Source of the DNA: Myxococcales bacterium
Lineage (GTDB): Bacteria > Myxococcota_A > Polyangia > Polyangiales > Polyangiaceae
DNA length: 64,000 bases
NCBI GenBank assembly: GCA_016191785.1
Contig: JACPVJ010000025.1
Span: 53,409 to 117,408 of the forward strand
Direction: 5' to 3'
Each line of letters opens with the position of its first letter. Within the stretch, counting starts at the first letter, position 1. The notes below the pieces were generated by a model. That model was given only the letters and a program-made list of their open reading frames with translations, ran no database searches and had not been told where the DNA came from. The translations under genes and the position numbers were made by a program. Positions 52,418 to 61,039 of this stretch are shown here, piece after piece.

Positions 52418-54039
52418 CCGCGCGCCTGCGGGTGGCGCTGGTCGGGCCCATCTACCAAGAGAACCTGGCGCTCGCCTACCTGCGGGCGGTGACCGAACGG
52501 GCCGGACACGACGCACGGGTGATCGCCTACTCGCGGCGCGCCGAGATCGACGCCGCCGCGAGCGCGGTGCTTGCTTTCGACCCCCACGTAGTCGGGCTCG
52601 GGATCGCGTTCCAGAACAACATCGACGACTACCTCGCCTTCCTGAACGAGCTGCGTGCGCGGGGCTTTCGAGGTCATCTCACCGCGGGCGGCCACGTGCC
52701 GACGTTCTGCTACCAAGAGCTGCTGCGGGACGCGCCGGGGCTCGACAGCGTGGTGCGTCACGACGGCGAGGAGACCTTCGCCGAGATCCTGGCGGCCGTG
52801 GCAGGCGGCGGGGTTCCGCGCGACCTTCCGGGCCTGGTCTGGCGCGACGGCGATCGCGTCGTGGCCGGGCCGGTGCGAGCGGCGATCAGCAACCTCGACC
52901 AGCTGCCGGTGGCCGCGCGGTCGCCCGAGCCCTTCAGCGTGGGCGGCGCGGTGGTCGACTTCGTGCTCACCGCCCGCGGCTGTGTGGGCGAGTGTCACTA
53001 TTGCAGCATCGCGGCCTACACCGAGGCACAGCAGAAGCGCTTTCGGCTTCGCGACCCGGAGCACGTGGCGGACGAGATCGCGACCTTGTACCGCGAGCGC
53101 AACGCCCGCGTGATGTTCGTGCAAGACGACCTCTTCGTGCTGCCGAGCGAGAAGCGCACGGTCGAACGGGTGGGCGCGCTCGGGGCGGCGCTCGAGCGGC
53201 GCGGCGTGCGCGACCTGGCCTTCTGGGTGAAGGCCCGACCCGAGACCGTGACGCCCGCGGTGTGTGAGGCGCTCTTGGGCTTGGGCGCCATTCACGTCTT
53301 CTTGGGGGTCGAGAGCGCATCGGCCGAGCGCCTGGCCTATCTCGGCCGCACGCACCTGCCGCTGCACAACGACTCGGCCATCGCGCGATGCCGTGCCCAC
53401 GGCATCGTGCCGAGCTTCAACTTCATGCTGTTCGACCCCGATGCGTCGCTCGACGACGTGGCCGTCACCCTCGACATGGCCGAGCAACACCTCGACCTAC
53501 CGTGGAACGTCTGCCGCACCGAGGTCTATTCGGGCACCGCTTTGCGGTCGCGGCTGGAAGCGGAGGGGCGCCTGCGCGGCGACTACAGGAGCTTCGGCTA
53601 CGTGATGCGCGACGCGCGCGCCGAGGTCATGTTCCGCATCGCCCGCGTCAGCCTGCACGAGCGGGCCTTGGCGATGGAGAGCCTGCTCAACCGGTTGATC
53701 AGCCTCTCGTTCGCGCGCCAGATCCACGAGCACTTCTTCCCAGGGCGTGCCACCGACGCGCTCAGCCGCGAGGTGATCGCGCTCGGCCGCGCGGTGCGCG
53801 CCGACACCCTGGTGGCCCTGCGGCAAGCCCTCGAGGTCGCGAAGCGCTCGCCCGAGCACGCACAGCGGTTCGCGGTCGAGCAGGCGCTCGAGCTCGGGCG
53901 CCGCGATCTCGGGTGGCGCACCCAGACCGAGCGGCTGTGGCGGCACCTGACCGCGCGGGGCACGCTACTGATGGGCCGCCGCGGTCTGGGCGCGCCGGCG
54001 CGCGCGCGGGCCGGCTGGGAAATCGCCACCGGGTCGTGA
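52414..54039 (+). CDS. B12-binding-domain radical-SAM protein
   Basis: 541 residues from a GTG overlapping the lipoprotein stop (GTGA). The N-terminal ~150 residues are a cobalamin-binding-like Rossmann domain (RVALVGPIYQENLALAYLRA; GHLTAGGHVPTFCYQELL; SVVRHDGEETFAEIL). The radical-SAM core has CVGECHYCSI and HVFLGVESASAERL. This architecture occurs in methyltransferases and ring-modifying enzymes such as BchE; the classic DxHxxG cobalamin motif is not visible, so base-off binding may occur without it. Substrate unknown; coupling to a lipoprotein gene is unusual. Confidence 0.88.
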   Translation: MTARLRVALVGPIYQENLALAYLRAVTERAGHDARVIAYSRRAEIDAAASAVLAFDPHVVGLGIAFQNNIDDYLAFLNELRARGFRGHLTAGGHVPTFCYQELLRDAPGLDSVVRHDGEETFAEILAAVAGGGVPRDLPGLVWRDGDRVVAGPVRAAISNLDQLPVAARSPEPFSVGGAVVDFVLTARGCVGECHYCSIAAYTEAQQKRFRLRDPEHVADEIATLYRERNARVMFVQDDLFVLPSEKRTVERVGALGAALERRGVRDLAFWVKARPETVTPAVCEALLGLGAIHVFLGVESASAERLAYLGRTHLPLHNDSAIARCRAHGIVPSFNFMLFDPDASLDDVAVTLDMAEQHLDLPWNVCRTEVYSGTALRSRLEAEGRLRGDYRSFGYVMRDARAEVMFRIARVSLHERALAMESLLNRLISLSFARQIHEHFFPGRATDALSREVIALGRAVRADTLVALRQALEVAKRSPEHAQRFAVEQALELGRRDLGWRTQTERLWRHLTARGTLLMGRRGLGAPARARAGWEIATGS

Positions 54040-54087
54040 GCCCCGGACGCACGCCGCACGGCCGATGCGGGCGGCGGCCGCCACGTG

Positions 54088-54807
54088 TCAGTCGGCGCTG
54101 GGCCAGTCGGCGCCGATCCAACCCAGTGCCTCGCCCAGGCGCTCGGCGCTGCTCGCGTCGAAGTAGTGACCGACCTTGCCCATGCTGAAGTAGCGCGCGT
54201 CGAGGCCGCTCGCGGCGAGGCGCTTCTGCGTCTTCTTCAGCTTGCCTGCGGTGGCGTCCTGGTCACCGGCCACCAGGGCGACGCGCGTGATGCCCGCCTT
54301 GCGAAGCTGCGCCGCGCTGGGCTCGGTGCCGGCGTTGACGAGCATGAGCCGTTGCCAGCGCCCGGGCTGCGCGAGCGCGATGCGCAGCGCCGCGGGCGCG
54401 CCGAGCGAATACCCGATCAAGACACGGCGGCCGAGGTCCACCTTCTCGGGCTCGCTTGCCAAGAGGAGCGCCACGCTCTTGTCCACGCGCTTCTCGAGCG
54501 CCGCGCCGGTCCCGACCCACATCGCACCGCCGCCCTGGCAGGCAGCCGGACCGGGAGGGCAGAGCAACCACGACGAGCTCGTGGCTCGCTGGAACACCGG
54601 ACACTCCCACTCCGGGAGCGCGCACATGCCGTGCAGAAACACCGCGAGGGGGCGCCGCTCGGTGGATATCGGTGCGTGGTACCAGGCCGGCCGCTTGCCC
54701 CCGACGTCGAGGGTGGGAAACCCCGAGACCGTGTCGCCGCTCTGCGCGGGTGGCGCTCGGGTCACGAGCGCGCCGAGCAGTGCCACGGCGAAGATCGGAG
54801 CACGCAT
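54088..54807 (-). CDS. Secreted alpha/beta hydrolase
   Basis: 239 residues from the ATG at 54807. Signal peptide of ~23 residues. Alpha/beta-hydrolase landmarks: PLAVFLHGMCALPEWECPVF (HG oxyanion motif), nucleophile elbow LIGYSLGAPAALRIA, acid VALVAGDQDATAG and catalytic His in KVGHYFDAS. Several cysteines near the oxyanion loop suggest a disulfide. Probably an extracellular esterase or peptidase-like hydrolase; substrate unknown. Converges on the radical-SAM gene. Confidence 0.85.
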   Translation of the reverse strand: MRAPIFAVALLGALVTRAPPAQSGDTVSGFPTLDVGGKRPAWYHAPISTERRPLAVFLHGMCALPEWECPVFQRATSSSWLLCPPGPAACQGGGAMWVGTGAALEKRVDKSVALLLASEPEKVDLGRRVLIGYSLGAPAALRIALAQPGRWQRLMLVNAGTEPSAAQLRKAGITRVALVAGDQDATAGKLKKTQKRLAASGLDARYFSMGKVGHYFDASSAERLGEALGWIGADWPSAD

Positions 54808-54842
54808 CGGTTCCAAGAGTTTGGCACGGCCAAGGCGCGCGG

Positions 54843-55736
54843 TCACCGCGCCGCGAGCTCTTCCCAGTCGCGCCTGTGTTCGCCGAAGTAGACGCGCACC
54901 CACACGCTGCCGGTCACGAAGCCCGGGCGGAACGACTGGTCGCCGGAAGTTGCCCAAGTGGAGAGCAAGAGGCCCAGGTGCGCGCCGACCTCGACCCGAT
55001 CGCTCGCCCGGAAGCCCACGGGCTGCACGTACGGGTGGACGAACCAGGACGAACGCGGCCGCCAGGTCTCGTCGCGCGAGCGCTCGCCGCTGGCGAACAT
55101 CCACCCGCCGGTGAAGCCGAGCCCCAATCTCAGCGGGCCCGGAGCCGCGACGAGCGCAAGATCCGCCCCGATCGGCACCAGGGCGCCGTCGCCGCTCGTG
55201 GCGGGGAGGACCGCGACGCCGAGCCCGAGCGTGAACGAATCGCCGAGCGGCGCGGAGTAGCTCGCGTCGACGCGCGCGCCGAGCGCGGCGCCTGGCTCGT
55301 TGCCCGACGCTCGCGGTACGCCCATGAGCGTGAGCAGCCCCGCGCCCACGCCGAGGCGGGGCAGCGATGCGGGCGGCGGTGGCGGAGGCGGCGAGAGGCA
55401 AGGCTGCAGGCACACGTGGGGACGGCACTCAATCTCGAAGCGGACCACGTGCGACGAGCCGCTCGCGACCTCGACGGTGCGGCGCTCTTCGCCCTCGCAC
55501 GGTCCACCCACCAGGGCGACCTCGTGCGGCCCAGCGGCGAGCCGCAGGGCGTCGGCTAGCGGCACCGTGCCGACGGGCTTCCCGTCGATCTCGACGCTGG
55601 CGCCCGGCGTGCCGCCCTCGACCGTGAGCTTGCCGGACTCGACCTCGTCGGCGCGAGCGGGTCGTGCAAACCCGGCGAGGGCCGAGGCCAACAGCAGCGC
55701 GCGCCGCGCCAAGATGGCTTCGCGGTCCGGGGACAC
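54843..55736 (-). CDS. PEGA-domain protein with C-terminal barrel-like region
   Basis: 297 residues from a GTG. Signal peptide ending about residue 29. A PEGA domain follows: GKLTVEGGTPGASVEIDGKP and VPLADALRLAAGPHEVALVG. A short Cys/Pro-rich spacer (CLQPCLSPPPPP) leads to ~170 residues of alternating strands ending VWVRVYFGEHRRDWEELAAR, likely an outer-membrane beta-barrel. Typical of myxobacterial envelope proteins. The hydrolase gene starts 35 bases downstream and may share its transcript. Confidence 0.82.
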   Translation of the reverse strand: MSPDREAILARRALLLASALAGFARPARADEVESGKLTVEGGTPGASVEIDGKPVGTVPLADALRLAAGPHEVALVGGPCEGEERRTVEVASGSSHVVRFEIECRPHVCLQPCLSPPPPPPPASLPRLGVGAGLLTLMGVPRASGNEPGAALGARVDASYSAPLGDSFTLGLGVAVLPATSGDGALVPIGADLALVAAPGPLRLGLGFTGGWMFASGERSRDETWRPRSSWFVHPYVQPVGFRASDRVEVGAHLGLLLSTWATSGDQSFRPGFVTGSVWVRVYFGEHRRDWEELAAR

Positions 55737-55839
55737 CGGTGGATCCTTCCATCTTTTCTGAGTGAAAGTCGCCTGCCCCGGTTGCCGCCGTTCGGCCGCG
55801 CGCCACCTTCCCTGCTATTCTGGGCTCGGAGGCGGCAAG

Positions 55840-56961
55840 GTGAGACGACTCGGACTTTGGACCTGTGGGTTGGTCGTGACGGGCTCGCTGTGGGCGTGTG
55901 GCTCGGACGACTCGTCCGGGTCGAGCAGCACCGGCGGGGTCGGGGGAGCGGCAACGGGTGGGGCCACCAGCGGCGGTGGGTCGAGCGGCGGCGGCTCGAG
56001 CGGCAGCGGGGGCAGCAGCGGTTCGGGCGGCAGCGCTGCCGGCGGAGGCGGCGGGGCGACCGGGGGTGGCGGCGGTGTGGGCGGCACCGATCCGCTGCCC
56101 GAGGGCGACGCCGGCCTGGCGGCGAAGTACCCGGGCGACGTCGGGCTCTCGAAGGACCCGAGCGTGCTCTTCTTCGACGACTTCGAGGGCTATTCCGCGC
56201 CGGCGGATCTGAACAAGACCTACGACTCGGTCTATCAGATGAACCAGATCCGCATCGCCACCGAGGCGGGGAACTTCCACGCTGGCAAGAAGGGGCTCGA
56301 GTTCAAGGTCCCGAAGCAAGACGCCGAGCTGAGCAACGCCGTGGACAAGGTGCTCGCGCAAGAACGGGACCTGCTCTTCCTCCGTTACTACTCGAAGTTC
56401 ATGGCACCCTTCGACGTGGTGGGCTCGAGCCACAACGGCTCGATCGTCTCGGCCCACTATTTCGTGAACGGGCAGGCGACGCCGGGCGTGCCCGCCGACG
56501 GGAAGAACAAGTTCCTGGCGGCGCTCGAAGACTGGCGCGGCGAGGCCGCGACCAAGTCCCCGGGCCCGCTCAACGTGTACATCTACCATCCCGAGCAGCG
56601 CAGCCAGTGGGGAGATCACTTCTTCCCGACGGGGACCGTGCTGCCGAACTCGAGCCTGCCCTTCGACTTCGGCCCGAGCTTCGTCAAGCGGCCCGACGTC
56701 ACCCCCGATTTGGACAAGTGGTACTGCTACGAGCTGATGGTCAAGGCGAACACCCCCGGAAAACGCGACGGGCGGATCGCCTTCTGGCTCGATGGCAAGC
56801 TCACCGCCGATTTCCAGAACCTGCGGCTCCGGGACGTCGACAGCCTGAAGATCGATCGCTTCCAGCTGGCCCTGCACATCGGCAGCAACAAGACCGGCGA
56901 GGCCAAGAAGTGGTACGACGATCTGGTGGCCGCCAGCTCTTACATCGGGCCGATGAAGTGA
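55840..56961 (+). CDS. Lipoprotein with polysaccharide-lyase-like jelly-roll domain
   Basis: 373 residues from the GTG at 55840, with GGAGG seven bases upstream. Lipobox SLWAC, then a Gly/Ser/Thr linker to about residue 85. The C-terminal domain has VLFFDDFEGYSAPADLNKTY, LLFLRYYSKFM, KWYCYELMVKANTPGKRDG and IAFWLDGKLTADFQNLRLRD, the strand pattern of concanavalin-like polysaccharide lyases and related binding proteins. No catalytic residues could be assigned. Overlaps the next gene by one base (TGATG). Confidence 0.8.
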   Translation: MRRLGLWTCGLVVTGSLWACGSDDSSGSSSTGGVGGAATGGATSGGGSSGGGSSGSGGSSGSGGSAAGGGGGATGGGGGVGGTDPLPEGDAGLAAKYPGDVGLSKDPSVLFFDDFEGYSAPADLNKTYDSVYQMNQIRIATEAGNFHAGKKGLEFKVPKQDAELSNAVDKVLAQERDLLFLRYYSKFMAPFDVVGSSHNGSIVSAHYFVNGQATPGVPADGKNKFLAALEDWRGEAATKSPGPLNVYIYHPEQRSQWGDHFFPTGTVLPNSSLPFDFGPSFVKRPDVTPDLDKWYCYELMVKANTPGKRDGRIAFWLDGKLTADFQNLRLRDVDSLKIDRFQLALHIGSNKTGEAKKWYDDLVAASSYIGPMK

Positions 56962-58331
56962 TGGGGCCCTGGGCGAGGGTGCTTGCGCTGTCCGTGGCCC
57001 TGGTCGTGGGCTGCGGCTCCGACGACTCGGGCTCGGGGGTGCCAGCGGACGCCGGGCCCGACACCGACACCGGCGCCGACTCGGCAGTCGACGCCGGCGC
57101 CGACGCCCCGGCCGACTCGCCCCCCGAGGCTCAGGCGCCAAAGATGATCCTGCCGAAGCGCGCGCTGACCGCCGACGAGCTCGGCGTGCTGGTCAACTCG
57201 TCCGACCCCCAGTCGAAAGAGGTCGCCGCCTACTACGTGGCAGCCCGGAAGATCCCGAGCGCAAACGTGGTCACGCTCGCCTTCCCGGTGGGCGACGTGA
57301 TGACCGAGGCCGACTTCGCCACCGCCAAGGCCGCGGTCGATGCGGCGCTCGGACCAAAGATCCAGGGGCTTGCCATCACCTGGACAAAGCCGTACCGCGT
57401 CGCTTGCATGAGCGTGACCAGCGCGTTCGCGCTCGGCTTCGACAATAAGCACTGCAACACCACCGGCGGCGCCTGCGGGCCCACGGCCAGCGTGCCGACC
57501 TACGACTCGGACAGCGTGGCACCATTCACCGACCACGCAGTCCGACCGACCATGATGCTGGTGGGCAAGGATGCCGCCACAGCCAAGGCGCTGATCGACC
57601 GCGGCATGGCGGCGGACGACACCTTCCCGACCGGAGACGGCTTCCTGGTGCGCACCACGGACACGGCGCGCAGCGTGCGCTGGCCGTCGTTCGTGGCGCT
57701 CACAGGCGACTGGACCGATCCGAGCGTGATGAAGCTGAGCTACGTGGACAACTCGGCCGGTGCGGGGTCGAACGCGATCGAGAACCAGAAGAACGTGTTC
57801 CTGTACTTCACCGGGCTCGCGTCCGTACCCGGCATCGAGACCAACACCTATCGGCCCGGCGCCATCGCCGATCACCTGACCAGCTACGGCGGGCAAGTGC
57901 CTTCGAGCGGGCAGATGAGCATCGCCAAGTGGATCGATGCGGGCGTGACCGGAAGCTTCGGCACCGTGGTCGAACCCTGCAACTACAAGAGCAAGTTCCC
58001 GGAGCCGCAGGTCGTGGTGCCGCGCTACTACCGCGGCGAGACGCTGCTCGAAGCGTACTTCAAGAGCGTGAGCACGCCGGGCGAAGGCCTGTTCGTCGGC
58101 GAGCCGCTGGCGCGCCCGTTCGGCGCCGAGCCCGTCACCTTCGCGGGCGGCGCGCTCAGCGTGCAGACCACGCACCTCGACCCGGCGCACAGCTACGCCA
58201 TCGAGGCCGCCGACTCGGAGAGCGGCCCCTTCGTCGCGGTGCAGTCGGGGATCACGGTGCCGAGCCACCAGCGCGCCACGCTGACGGTGAAGCCCGCCGA
58301 AAAAGCGGTGTACCGGCTGGTGCGAGAGTGA
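56961..58331 (+). CDS. TIGR03790-family lipoprotein
   Basis: 456 residues from the ATG that shares one base with the preceding TGA. Lipobox LVVGC, an Asp/Ala-rich linker, then ALTADELGVLVNSSDPQSKE and VAAYYVAARKIPSANVVTLA, the signature start of the TIGR03790 family, with LAITWTKPYRV and VFLYFTGLASVPGIETNTY later. The family is common in myxobacteria and has no known activity. Tight coupling to the jelly-roll lipoprotein suggests joint function at the surface, perhaps on polysaccharide. Confidence 0.82.
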   Translation: MGPWARVLALSVALVVGCGSDDSGSGVPADAGPDTDTGADSAVDAGADAPADSPPEAQAPKMILPKRALTADELGVLVNSSDPQSKEVAAYYVAARKIPSANVVTLAFPVGDVMTEADFATAKAAVDAALGPKIQGLAITWTKPYRVACMSVTSAFALGFDNKHCNTTGGACGPTASVPTYDSDSVAPFTDHAVRPTMMLVGKDAATAKALIDRGMAADDTFPTGDGFLVRTTDTARSVRWPSFVALTGDWTDPSVMKLSYVDNSAGAGSNAIENQKNVFLYFTGLASVPGIETNTYRPGAIADHLTSYGGQVPSSGQMSIAKWIDAGVTGSFGTVVEPCNYKSKFPEPQVVVPRYYRGETLLEAYFKSVSTPGEGLFVGEPLARPFGAEPVTFAGGALSVQTTHLDPAHSYAIEAADSESGPFVAVQSGITVPSHQRATLTVKPAEKAVYRLVRE

Positions 58332-58379
58332 GGTCAGTCGTCGTGCTCGGGTCGCGCAAGTGAGATAGACTGAAGCTCA

Positions 58380-59120
58380 ATGACTTGGGTCAGGTCGATG
58401 GTCGTGCTGGGAGCACTGCTCCTCTTCGGGTGCGGGGTCGACGAGGTGGATCTCGAGGGGAAGGAGTGTCCCTGCGCCAGCGGGTGGACGTGCAACACCG
58501 CGACCAACCGCTGTGAACGGAGCGGGGCAAGCGGAGGCACGAACAGCGGAGGCGCAGCTGGCGCCGGCGGCGGGACCAGCGGCTCGGGTGGAACCACCAG
58601 CGGCGGCGGAACCACCAGCGGTGGCGGCGGTTCCACCAGCGGTGGCGGAGGAACCACCGGCGGCGGCGGTTCCACCAGCGGCGGCGGCGGGACCACCAGC
58701 GGCGGCGGAACCACCAGCGGCGGCGGAGGCAGCGGCGGTAGCGGCGGAGGCAGCGGCGGTAGCGGCGCCGGAACCATCAAGTGCGGCAGCTCGTCGTGCG
58801 CGCTGGCCACGCAGATGTGTTGCCACGTGGACCAGGCCACCCAATCTCAGGGCCAGTGCATGGCGAAGGGCGGCCTATGCACCAACACCGACATGCTGTG
58901 CGACGACGCCAGCGACTGCGCCAGCGGCGGCGTCTGCTGCGCAGAGATCGATCCGGGCGGCGAGCTCAAAGGCGACGTCGGCTGCAGGCTCTCGTGCACT
59001 GCGACGGGCAGCGGCAGTGTCGAGATCTTGTGCGACCCCTTCGCCGCAGTGCCCTGCGCTTCGGGGCTGACCTGCAAGGCCGCGGTGAAGATGACGGGCT
59101 ACTCGTCGTGTCAGCCGTGA
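58380..59120 (+). CDS. Cysteine-rich lipoprotein with GGTTS-type linker
   Basis: 246 residues from the ATG at 58380. Lipobox LLFGC, a small Cys module (ECPCASGWTCNTATNRC), then a ~80-residue linker of GGGTTSGGG-type repeats. The C-terminal ~115 residues have about 13 cysteines (CGSSSCALATQMCCHVD; CDDASDCASGGVCC). A surface-anchored, disulfide-rich protein of unknown role. The TGA is just before the left arm of the terminator at 59123-59159. Confidence 0.8.
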   Translation: MTWVRSMVVLGALLLFGCGVDEVDLEGKECPCASGWTCNTATNRCERSGASGGTNSGGAAGAGGGTSGSGGTTSGGGTTSGGGGSTSGGGGTTGGGGSTSGGGGTTSGGGTTSGGGGSGGSGGGSGGSGAGTIKCGSSSCALATQMCCHVDQATQSQGQCMAKGGLCTNTDMLCDDASDCASGGVCCAEIDPGGELKGDVGCRLSCTATGSGSVEILCDPFAAVPCASGLTCKAAVKMTGYSSCQP

Positions 59121-59122
59121 GC

Positions 59123-59159
59123 GCTCACTGATCGCTGCAGCGCGAGGCGATCAGTGAGC
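59123..59159. terminator. Bidirectional terminator, 13-bp stem
   Basis: GCTCACTGATCGC (59123-59135) pairs perfectly with GCGATCAGTGAGC (59147-59159) around an 11-base loop, between two convergent genes. The right arm contains the stop codon of the leftward propeller lipoprotein (59151-59153), the same design as the hairpin at 724-742. Confidence 0.85.
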
Positions 59160-60965
59160 CACCAACCGGTGGGCTTCCAGGGTCCCTGCGCCGCGATCGG
59201 AGTGACAGCTGGGGGTGTAGAGCACCCCCGCGTGGAAGAGCGGCTTGGTGAAGCGAAAGCCTCGCCCCGCCAGCGCATGATCGACCAGCAGCAACCCGTC
59301 CGCAGCGCGCAGCCCCACTAGGCGACCCGGAGCCTGATCGACGGTGCCCGGCTCGACGACCCACACCGTTTCCTGCCCACGAAGCCGTACCACCCGCGGG
59401 CGCGACGGATGCCAGCGAAAGCGCTGCCTCGCGGCGAGCGTCGTGGGATCGGGGAAGACCCATCGCGTGACCAGCTCTGGCCCCTGCGCGCCGTCGGTGA
59501 GCTCGAGACCGAAGACGCCGGCGGTGTGCACCGAGTCGGGAACGAAGGTGGGCACGACGAACATCGCGGCTTCGCCGACCTTCGCCTCGACGGGCTGGGT
59601 CACGATCATGCCCGCCCAGTCGGCCATGCAGTTGTGGTTCTTGGCGCCGCACACGTCCACCAGCTTCTTCCGCTGGTGGAGCGTGCCCAGGTGGTCGGCG
59701 TCCACCAGGTACACGTGTCCGTCTTTGGTGGGGTAGACGAGCACGCGCTTGCCTGCGGGTGTCTGGCCCAGTGCGGGCGTGCTGCCGCCCACGTAGTCGA
59801 GCTTCTCCCAGCACTCGAACATCCCGAGCCCGTCGCACACTCCGCTCTCGGGAGCGAGCGGCGGGTCCCCCGCCGGCACGCGCGGCACGAACACGTGCTT
59901 GCACGACTCGACGCACGCGGTCGCGGGCGCGTCCGGATCGAACCCCGCGCAGGCGGCGGCGGAACACCCCGAGTCGATGGGTGCGCCAGGCTTCACCCGC
60001 AAGAGCGTGTTGGCGAAATCCCCACGAGGCAGATCGAGCTGTCCGTTTCCGGTCGGCAATATCAACTCCGGCCCGTCGGTGCCTGCCACCAGGAGCACGC
60101 CCGAGGGCGACCAGAGACCGCCGCCGCAGATGCGCGTCCGCGAGCCCGACGCGCCCTCGGGTCCGCAATCGTGCTCCGGCGTGGTCAGGCGCACGCGATC
60201 GATGGCCTGGGCCGGCCCCAGCGCCTGCCAGGCGTCGAGCGAAATCTCGAACAGCCAGCCGTGCCACGGCTGAAGGTCACGGCCGTTTCCGAAGGCAACC
60301 GCAACCATGCCGAGCTTGCCCGCGCCCAGGACGTGGACCAGCGCTGCGCGCTGGAGCGCCTTGTCGGCGCGGAAGGTCACGGTCTTCCCCGGGGTCGCCG
60401 CGGGCTCGGTCGCGGCGAGCGTGAGCGCCGGGAACTCTGGGTCGAGGGCACGGGCTGCCAGATCGACCACCGCCACGCGCTGCGCTTTGCGCAGGTCCAT
60501 CACGTCCCGGCCCGGGGCCTGCGTCTCGTTGGGCGCCTGGGTGGTGTGGTAAGCGACCACCAAGCGGTGGTCCACCAGCACCGGAGTGCTGATCACGAAC
60601 GCACGCTCGGAGCCGGCCGCGGGCAACGAGATTCGAAAGCGCTCGTCGCCGGTCAGCGGATCGAGCCCGACCACGTGCTCGCCGACCGCCAGCACGATAT
60701 CGGTCTGCCCGTCGTGCTCGAAGGCCAGAGGGGATCCGAACGAGCAGTCGTCGAAGGTGAGACCGACATGGGTCGCGGTGGGGAACAGGCGTTCGACGTC
60801 GATCGACGACACGCCACCACTACCCCCACCGCCGAACCCGCCGCCACCGACCCCGCCTGCGCCGGTCCCTCCGCCGCCCGCGCCGACAACCAGCCGTTCG
60901 TCTTTGCCGCAGGAAACGAGCGCGACGAACGCCAGCGCGCTGAGGCGCGAAAAGGCCCGGAACAC
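59151..60965 (-). CDS. Lipoprotein, probable PQQ-like beta-propeller
   Basis: 604 residues from a GTG at 60965; this start puts FSRLSALAFVALVSC directly at the N-terminus as a lipoprotein signal. A Gly-rich linker reaches residue ~50. The remaining ~550 residues are repeated beta-sheet blades with phrases like IVLAVGEHVVGLDPLTGDER, LVYPTKDGHVYLVDADHLGT and RLVGLRAADGLLLVDH, typical of PQQ/BamB-like propellers. About ten cysteines suggest extracytoplasmic disulfides. Scaffold or binding role likely; family by pattern only. Confidence 0.78.
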   Translation of the reverse strand: MFRAFSRLSALAFVALVSCGKDERLVVGAGGGGTGAGGVGGGGFGGGGSGGVSSIDVERLFPTATHVGLTFDDCSFGSPLAFEHDGQTDIVLAVGEHVVGLDPLTGDERFRISLPAAGSERAFVISTPVLVDHRLVVAYHTTQAPNETQAPGRDVMDLRKAQRVAVVDLAARALDPEFPALTLAATEPAATPGKTVTFRADKALQRAALVHVLGAGKLGMVAVAFGNGRDLQPWHGWLFEISLDAWQALGPAQAIDRVRLTTPEHDCGPEGASGSRTRICGGGLWSPSGVLLVAGTDGPELILPTGNGQLDLPRGDFANTLLRVKPGAPIDSGCSAAACAGFDPDAPATACVESCKHVFVPRVPAGDPPLAPESGVCDGLGMFECWEKLDYVGGSTPALGQTPAGKRVLVYPTKDGHVYLVDADHLGTLHQRKKLVDVCGAKNHNCMADWAGMIVTQPVEAKVGEAAMFVVPTFVPDSVHTAGVFGLELTDGAQGPELVTRWVFPDPTTLAARQRFRWHPSRPRVVRLRGQETVWVVEPGTVDQAPGRLVGLRAADGLLLVDHALAGRGFRFTKPLFHAGVLYTPSCHSDRGAGTLEAHRLVAH

Positions 60966-61039
60966 GCGCGAGAAGTTACGCGAGAGCAGCCGCGCCGGTC
61001 GAGCCCCGACTGGGAAGAATCCCGGATACACTGCCCCCG

